A DNA stretch of 64,000 nt from the NCBI GenBank assembly GCA_964251385.1, contig CAXUJK010000001.1, forward strand, positions 124,001 through 188,000. Reading direction: 5' to 3'. The stretch is from CADCVW01 sp964251385. GTDB taxonomy: Bacteria; Pseudomonadota; Alphaproteobacteria; Sphingomonadales; Sphingomonadaceae. How positions within the stretch are numbered: the stretch's first letter is position 1; every line of letters starts with the position of its first letter. Below the pieces are notes generated by a model. It worked only from the letters and a program-made list of their open reading frames with translations, was not told the origin of the DNA and ran no database searches. This document shows, piece after piece, positions 59,606 through 64,000 of the stretch. The position numbers were made by a program, and so were the translations under genes.

Positions 59606-59967
59606 TTCTGCTCCCGCTGCTCGCGGGATGTTCGGGAACGCTCGACGAGTTCGGCCCCCCGCTCGCGTCCCAGACCGAGTACAGCGCGCTGGGGCAGGAG
59701 CCCGGCTGGACTCTGCGCATAGACCGCGACCAGATAGCCTACGCGGGCGATTACGGAGAGACGCGCATCACGGTCGCACGGCCCCTCCCCGTCGCGACCC
59801 CGTCCGGCCGGCGCTATGCGTCGAGCCGTCTCGTCGTCGAAATCGTGCCGGGCACGTGCCGCGACGCGATGAGCGGCAGCGGGTTCGAAGACACGGTGAT
59901 CGTCAGCGCGGGCGGGCGAACGGTACGCGGCTGCGGCGGCGAGCGCTTGCCGGAAGACGGGTTCTAG
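59590..59967 (+). CDS. Small lipoprotein
   Basis: A 125-residue product with a lipobox (LLPLLAGC, Cys14), so it is predicted to be acylated and outer- or inner-membrane bound. The mature part is a beta-rich domain (GWTLRIDRDQIAYAGDYG, CRDAMSG, GGRTVRGCGGERL) similar to the COG3650 group of predicted membrane-anchored proteins. Function unknown. It overlaps the methylase by 16 bases and, tail to tail, the rmuC stop by 4 bases. Confidence 0.75.
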   Translation: MAKVLILLPLLAGCSGTLDEFGPPLASQTEYSALGQEPGWTLRIDRDQIAYAGDYGETRITVARPLPVATPSGRRYASSRLVVEIVPGTCRDAMSGSGFEDTVIVSAGGRTVRGCGGERLPEDGF

Positions 59968-61448
59968 GCGGACGCGTCCGCCGCCTCCACGACCGAAAGC
60001 TTGGTCAGCACGCGCGGCACGGTATCGAGCACGGGCAAAGGTTCGATCGGCTTGCCGCCCGATACTTCAAGCGACTCGAACCGCTTGGCCTGCGTCATGA
60101 CCTGGCTTTCCAGGCTGCCAACGAAGCTGTTGTATGCGCCCGTCGCGAGCTCGAGGTTGCGGCCGAGCTTGACGACATGCTCGCCCATCTTGGACAGGCG
60201 CGCGTGCAGTTCCTTGCCGAGCTTGGCGATCTCCGCGGCTTCCTCCGCGATCGTCTCCTGCCGCCACACACTCGCAACCGTGCGCGCGATCGCGACCAGG
60301 TTGGTCGGCGTCGCGAGCAGGACGCGCCGGTCAAACGCCCAGTCCCAAAGGCCGTCGTCCTGCTCCAAAGCGGCGGTGAGAAAATGTTCGCCCGGGATGT
60401 ACATGATAACGTAATCCGCAGCGTCGCCAAACTGTTGCCAGTAACTCTTCGCACCCAGCTGCAACGCATGGTTGCGGATCGCGCCCGCGTGCGACTTCAG
60501 ATGCGCGGTGCGGACGACCTCGTCGATCTCGTGGTGCGCATCCAAAAACGCGTTGAGCGAGCATTTCGCGTCGATGATAAGCTTGCGCCCGCCGGGCAGC
60601 CGCACGATCACGTCGGGCCGCAGCCGCCCATCGCCCGTGTCGACCGAAACTTCGGTCTGGAAATCGGCAAACTGCGACAGGCCGGCCTGCTCGAGCACGT
60701 TCTTGAGCGATTGCTCGCCCCAGCGCCCGCGCGCCTTGGGGCTGGACCGCAACGCGTTGACGAGCTTGGCCGTCTCGTCCCGCGCCTGACCGTGACCTTC
60801 GCGCAGCAGGTCGACCGCCTTGTTGAGCTCGCGATAACTTCCCTCGCGTTCCTTCTCGACGCGCGTCAGCCCTTCCTCATAGCGTTTGAGCGTTGTCTCG
60901 ACCGGTTGCAGCAGCGCACGCAGTTTCTCCTCGCTCTGCTTGCCCGCGTGGCCGAAGCGTTCGTCGGCGCGCTTGAGGAACTCGTCGTGCGCGCCTTTGA
61001 CTGCGGTGTTGGCGAGCTCGCCAAACTTGGCGGTCATTTTGGCCTCGAGTTCCTTGACCTGGCTCAGCTGCACGTCGTGCGCTCTGGCGCGCTCGGCCTC
61101 TCCGCGTTCGAACGCGGCCTTCGCCGACGCAAGCGCTTCCTTTTGCGTGCGCAGTTCGGCAAGTTCGACTTCCAGCTCTCCCACCCGTTCGGCGACGGGC
61201 TTGAGCGCGGCAAGCTTGTGCAGCGCTTCGTCGCGCTCGCGCGTAACCTCCACCCGCAAGGCACGCACCGCATCCGCATCGCGCGATCGTTCTTGGAACG
61301 TCGCGACGTCGACGTCGGCCTGCGTGCATTTCTGCCGCAGTGCCTCGCATTCCCCACGCAAGGCCGACGCGGGTCGTCCGCCCAAGAAATAACCGGCGAA
61401 CAACCCGCCGATCAGCGCAACCAGGACGAGGATGATGGAAGCGTCCAA
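59964..61448 (-). CDS. rmuC: DNA recombination protein RmuC
   Basis: RmuC limits recombination at inverted repeats and DNA hairpins; the mechanism is not settled. The 494-residue product has an N-terminal membrane anchor (about 4-22, IILVLVALIGGLFAGYFLGG), a long coiled coil (about 35-190), and the RmuC domain with NALRSSPKARGRWGEQSLKNVLEQAGL, RLPGGRKLIIDAKCSLNAFLDA (nuclease-like PD-x-K region) and the final block YNSFVGSLESQVMTQAKRFE. Confidence 0.93.
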   Translation of the reverse strand: MDASIILVLVALIGGLFAGYFLGGRPASALRGECEALRQKCTQADVDVATFQERSRDADAVRALRVEVTRERDEALHKLAALKPVAERVGELEVELAELRTQKEALASAKAAFERGEAERARAHDVQLSQVKELEAKMTAKFGELANTAVKGAHDEFLKRADERFGHAGKQSEEKLRALLQPVETTLKRYEEGLTRVEKEREGSYRELNKAVDLLREGHGQARDETAKLVNALRSSPKARGRWGEQSLKNVLEQAGLSQFADFQTEVSVDTGDGRLRPDVIVRLPGGRKLIIDAKCSLNAFLDAHHEIDEVVRTAHLKSHAGAIRNHALQLGAKSYWQQFGDAADYVIMYIPGEHFLTAALEQDDGLWDWAFDRRVLLATPTNLVAIARTVASVWRQETIAEEAAEIAKLGKELHARLSKMGEHVVKLGRNLELATGAYNSFVGSLESQVMTQAKRFESLEVSGGKPIEPLPVLDTVPRVLTKLSVVEAADASA

Positions 61449-61560
61449 GGCAAGAACTCCGGCGGGAACGGATCATGAACTTAGCCCAAGCGTCACGCAC
61501 GGGCAACCGGAACCGCGGGCACATAGCTCCGTTCGGCGAGGGACCATTGGGAACTCACGC

Positions 61561-61944
61561 ATGTCGCTCGAAAAGATGATCGCCCTCCACCCGCACTCGG
61601 ATCATCGCTTCGATCCGCTGGCTTTGGCGGCGCGCCATGCGGGATTGGCGGCTTTGTTCTGCACGTCGTGCGCGGACGCGTGCCTCGCGGAGGACATGGA
61701 CATGCGCCAGTGCATCCGCATGTGCCTGGACACAGCCGACATCTGCACCGCGGCCTCGCGCATTGCCACGCGCCTCACCGCTTATGACAAGGCTCTGCGG
61801 ATCAGGACGATCCAGTTGTGCATCGAGGCGTGCGAACTGTGCGCGACCGAGTGCGAGCGACACGAGCACGAACATTGCAAGCTGTGCGCGACGATGTGCC
61901 GGGAGTGCGCGGACGACTGCAGCAAGGCGCTCGAAAGTCTCTGA
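61561..61944 (+). CDS. Cysteine-rich four-helix bundle protein, probable copper binding
   Basis: A 127-residue protein with fifteen cysteines, mostly spaced as CxxC or CxxxC on amphipathic helices (FCTSCADACLAE, QCIRMCLDTADIC, LCIEACELCATECERHEHEHC, CKLCATMCRECADDC). This pattern is that of the DUF326/copper-storage Csp group, in which Cys pairs line a four-helix bundle and hold Cu(I). The His patch (HEHEH) could join in. It has no signal peptide, so it would be cytosolic. Start ATG 61561. Confidence 0.85.
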   Translation: MSLEKMIALHPHSDHRFDPLALAARHAGLAALFCTSCADACLAEDMDMRQCIRMCLDTADICTAASRIATRLTAYDKALRIRTIQLCIEACELCATECERHEHEHCKLCATMCRECADDCSKALESL

Positions 61945-61957
61945 GCCCCGCTGTACG

Positions 61958-62485
61958 TCAAGAACCGTCGCGCCGCCATTTGGAAAGCTTCTTGAGCAAC
62001 ATGTCCCGCTTGAGCTTCGACAGATGATCGATGAACAGCACGCCGTCCAGATGGTCGATCTCGTGCTGCAGGCAGATCGCCATCAGCCCGTCCAGCTCCT
62101 CCTCGCGTGACGCGCCCGCCTCATCGAGCCAGCGCGCCCGGATTTGCGCCGGGCGCGAAACTTCCCCGTATTGTTCGGGAATTGAGAGGCAACCTTCATT
62201 ATACGTTTGAAGCGTTTCGGACGCGGACACGATTTCGGGATTGATGAAGGCGACGGGTTTCCTGACCCCCTCCCCACCCTCGACCTCCGGCTCCTGCAGG
62301 TCGATCACGACCACCCGGCGCGGCACCGCGACCTGGATCGCGGCCAAGCCGATCCCCGGTGCCGCGTACATCGTTTCGAACATGTCGGCGACGAGCACGC
62401 GGATATCGTCGTCGACCCTGGCCACGGGTGCGGAGACCTCGCGCAAGCGCGGATCGGGGATTTCTATGATGGGTCGGACGGTCAT
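61958..62485 (-). CDS. def: Peptide deformylase
   Basis: Removes the formyl group from nascent proteins. The 175-residue product has all three motifs: GIGLAAIQV, EGCLSIP (metal Cys) and QHEIDHLDG (two metal His and the catalytic Glu). It follows recR by 27 bases; fmt, which supplies the formyl-Met, lies divergent just beyond. Confidence 0.97.
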   Translation of the reverse strand: MTVRPIIEIPDPRLREVSAPVARVDDDIRVLVADMFETMYAAPGIGLAAIQVAVPRRVVVIDLQEPEVEGGEGVRKPVAFINPEIVSASETLQTYNEGCLSIPEQYGEVSRPAQIRARWLDEAGASREEELDGLMAICLQHEIDHLDGVLFIDHLSKLKRDMLLKKLSKWRRDGS

Positions 62486-62512
62486 CGCGGACGGCTAGCG
62501 TCGGCGACCGCG

Positions 62513-63109
62513 TCAGGCAACCGGTCGTCGCGCGCGTAGGGCCTGGGCAAGCGTGCCCTCGTCGAGATAATCGAGTTCGCCGCCCACCGGCAGACCGTGG
62601 GCGAGTTGCGTCAGCCTAATTGGGAACGCGGCCAGCCGTTCGGCGAGGTAATGCGCGGTCGTCTGCCCCTCTAGCGTCGCGTTCATGGCGAGCACGACCT
62701 CGTCGATGCCGCCGCCCGCGACCCGTGCGGCAAGGCTGTCGATGCCCAGATCCTCGGGTCGCACGCCTTCGAGTGCCGACAGGCGTCCGCCGAGCACGTG
62801 GTAGCGACCAGGGAAGAGGCGCGAGCGGTCGAGCGCCCAAAGGTCGGACACTTCCTCGACCACGCAGAGCAAGGCGGCATCGCGGCGCGGGTCGAGGCAC
62901 ACGGCGCACGGATCGCTCGTGTCAACGTTGCCGCAGGTCGAACAGGTCGCCAGCCGCGCCTCGACCGCTTCGAGAGCGCGCAGCAGCGGCGACAAGGCCG
63001 TTTCCCGCTTCTTGAGGAGGTGCAGCACGGCGCGCCGCGCGGACCGCGGGCCCAGTCCCGGAAGCCGGGCGAGCGCGGCGGCGAGGACTTCGATCTCGTG
63101 CGACGCCAT
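62513..63109 (-). CDS. recR: Recombination mediator RecR
   Basis: RecR works with RecO/RecF to load RecA at gaps. The 198-residue product has the N-terminal helix-hairpin-helix (LPGLGPRSARRAVLHLL), the four-Cys zinc finger CSTCGNVDTSDPCAVC, the Toprim domain (LCVVEEVSDLWAL, then GRYHVLGGRLSAL) and the C-terminal Walker-B-like block. It is in one transcription unit with def and divergent from fmt. Confidence 0.95.
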   Translation of the reverse strand: MASHEIEVLAAALARLPGLGPRSARRAVLHLLKKRETALSPLLRALEAVEARLATCSTCGNVDTSDPCAVCLDPRRDAALLCVVEEVSDLWALDRSRLFPGRYHVLGGRLSALEGVRPEDLGIDSLAARVAGGGIDEVVLAMNATLEGQTTAHYLAERLAAFPIRLTQLAHGLPVGGELDYLDEGTLAQALRARRPVA

Positions 63110-63163
63110 GACGCCTTATATGGCAAGCTCGCCCTCGCGCGTCATCCCCGTTACGGCCGGGCC

Positions 63164-64000
63164 ATGCGCATTGCATTCATGGGAACGCCGGCCTTCGCCG
63201 TGCCGACGCTCGAACGGCTGCTCGCCGACGGGCACGAGATCGCCGCGGTGTACACGCAGCCGCCCCGCCGCGCTGGCCGGGGCAAGGCGCTCACGCCCTC
63301 GCCGGTCCAACGCCGTGCGGAAGCGGCGGGACTGGTCGTCCGATCGCCCGCCGGCCTGCGCGACGTGGACGAGCAGGAGGCGTTTCGCGCGCTGGGCATC
63401 GATATCGCGGTCGTGGCGGCGTATGGGCTGATCCTGCCGCGACCGATCCTGGACGCGCCGCGGCTCGGCTGCGTCAACGTGCACGCATCGCTCCTGCCCC
63501 GCTGGCGTGGCGCGGCGCCCGTGCAGCGCGCAATCCTGGCGGGCGATGCCGAGACGGGAGTGACGATCATGCGCATGGAGGCTGGCCTGGACACGGGGCC
63601 CATGCTGATCGTGCGCTCAACGCGCGTCGCCAGCAAGAACGCAGGCGATCTCGCCGCCGAGCTCGGCATGATAGGCGCGGATGCCATGGCGGAGTTCGTC
63701 GCGGATGCGGCGCGCTATGTCGAACAGCCGCAGCCGGTCGACGGGATCACCTACGCCGCCAAGATCGAGAAGCACGAAGCCCGCATCGACTTCGCGCGCG
63801 AGGCCGAGCAGGTCGTGCGTCAGGTCCGCGCGTTCGCCCCGGCTCCGGGTGCCTACTTCGAATACGCCGGCGAACGTATCCGGGTTCTGGACGCGCACGC
63901 CGTCGAGGAGAAAGGTCCGCACGGCAAGGTCTTGGACGACCGGCTTACGATAGCTTGTGAAGTTGGAGCGATCCGTCCGACACGCGTGGGACGTGCCGGA
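63164..64000 (+). CDS. fmt: Methionyl-tRNA formyltransferase, N-terminal part (runs off window)
   Basis: Formylates initiator Met-tRNA with 10-formyl-THF. The 279 visible residues include the N-terminal Rossmann start MRIAFMGTPAFAVPTL, the catalytic block VNVHASLLPRWRGAAPVQRAIL (Asn-His and later Asp), GLDTGPML, and the beginning of the C-terminal OB domain (AFAPAPGAYFEYAGERIRVL). The ATG 63164 is 54 bases from the recR start. The stop is beyond the window. Confidence 0.97.
   Translation, partial: MRIAFMGTPAFAVPTLERLLADGHEIAAVYTQPPRRAGRGKALTPSPVQRRAEAAGLVVRSPAGLRDVDEQEAFRALGIDIAVVAAYGLILPRPILDAPRLGCVNVHASLLPRWRGAAPVQRAILAGDAETGVTIMRMEAGLDTGPMLIVRSTRVASKNAGDLAAELGMIGADAMAEFVADAARYVEQPQPVDGITYAAKIEKHEARIDFAREAEQVVRQVRAFAPAPGAYFEYAGERIRVLDAHAVEEKGPHGKVLDDRLTIACEVGAIRPTRVGRAG

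Noticed and set aside
1..64000. tRNA or rRNA genes, tmRNA, CRISPR arrays, insertion sequences, phage integrases.
   Set aside because: No cloverleaf-like T-arm sequences in gaps, no regularly spaced repeats, no transposase or integrase protein in any frame that I could recognise.

Overview
The window is a continuous piece of chromosome from an alphaproteobacterium, most probably a sphingomonad (Sphingomonas or a close relative). The base composition is very GC-rich. Many starts are GTG or TTG, and neighbouring genes are often joined by ATGA/GTGA/TTGA stop-start overlaps. The gene content fits this: CckA, ChvG/ChvI, a short HprK, HdaA, a GTTC-N7-GTTC type SOS box at recA, and the dxr-cdsA-uppS-frr-pyrH-tsf-rpsB order. 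I assign the lineage by recognising families and gene order, not by a database search. I see no rRNA, tRNA, insertion sequence, prophage, CRISPR array or plasmid function. This is core chromosome with unusually full gene packing.

Layout. 1-4992 (minus): isoprenoid and phospholipid precursor genes (dxr partial, cdsA, uppS), then frr, pyrH, tsf and rpsB, preceded by a folded rpsB leader and a candidate promoter (5019-5112). 5249-6934: a small membrane ORF, then pssA and psd. 7057-10143: icd and a KefB-type antiporter, separated by a long palindrome. 10283-15299 (minus): alaS, a TonB-domain protein, a two-domain aspartyl protease and a glutathione transferase. 15347-17753: a Bcr/CflA-type exporter and recA with its SOS box. 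17867-22691 (minus): an orphan receiver protein, cckA, a DUF2062 membrane protein, smpB and dapA. 22807-26372: a lytic transglycosylase, then a winged-helix regulator and four-helix membrane protein divergent from a CPBP protease across a palindromic operator.

26379-35368: small secreted or hypothetical proteins, an L,D-transpeptidase, a PPK2, aspS, rnd and the ppk1-ppx pair, so three polyphosphate genes lie within 8 kb. 35494-39531: hdaA, an unrecognised exported protein, purM, purN and ndk. 39601-47234: holC-pepA, then the divergent outer-membrane biogenesis run lptD-surA-pdxA-rsmA. 47203-52610 (minus): a TPR protein, an RsmB-family methyltransferase, guaB, an M28 peptidase and a YceI protein. 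52695-58797: pckA divergent from chvI-chvG-hprK-rapZ-EIIA-HPr, a coupled envelope-sensing and nitrogen/carbon PTS cluster. 58802-64000: a TrmH-type methylase, a lipoprotein, rmuC, a cysteine-rich four-helix protein, def, recR and the first part of fmt.

The most interesting non-coding content is two families of palindromic intergenic repeats. One is a REP-like double hairpin in five places (16571, 21240, 28506, 30389, 35399), each filling the whole gap between two genes. The other is a pair of long stem-loops (8283, 48972). The best candidates for undescribed biology are the winged-helix/membrane/CPBP unit with its operator, the rpsB leader, and the apparently non-AUG start of hdaA.
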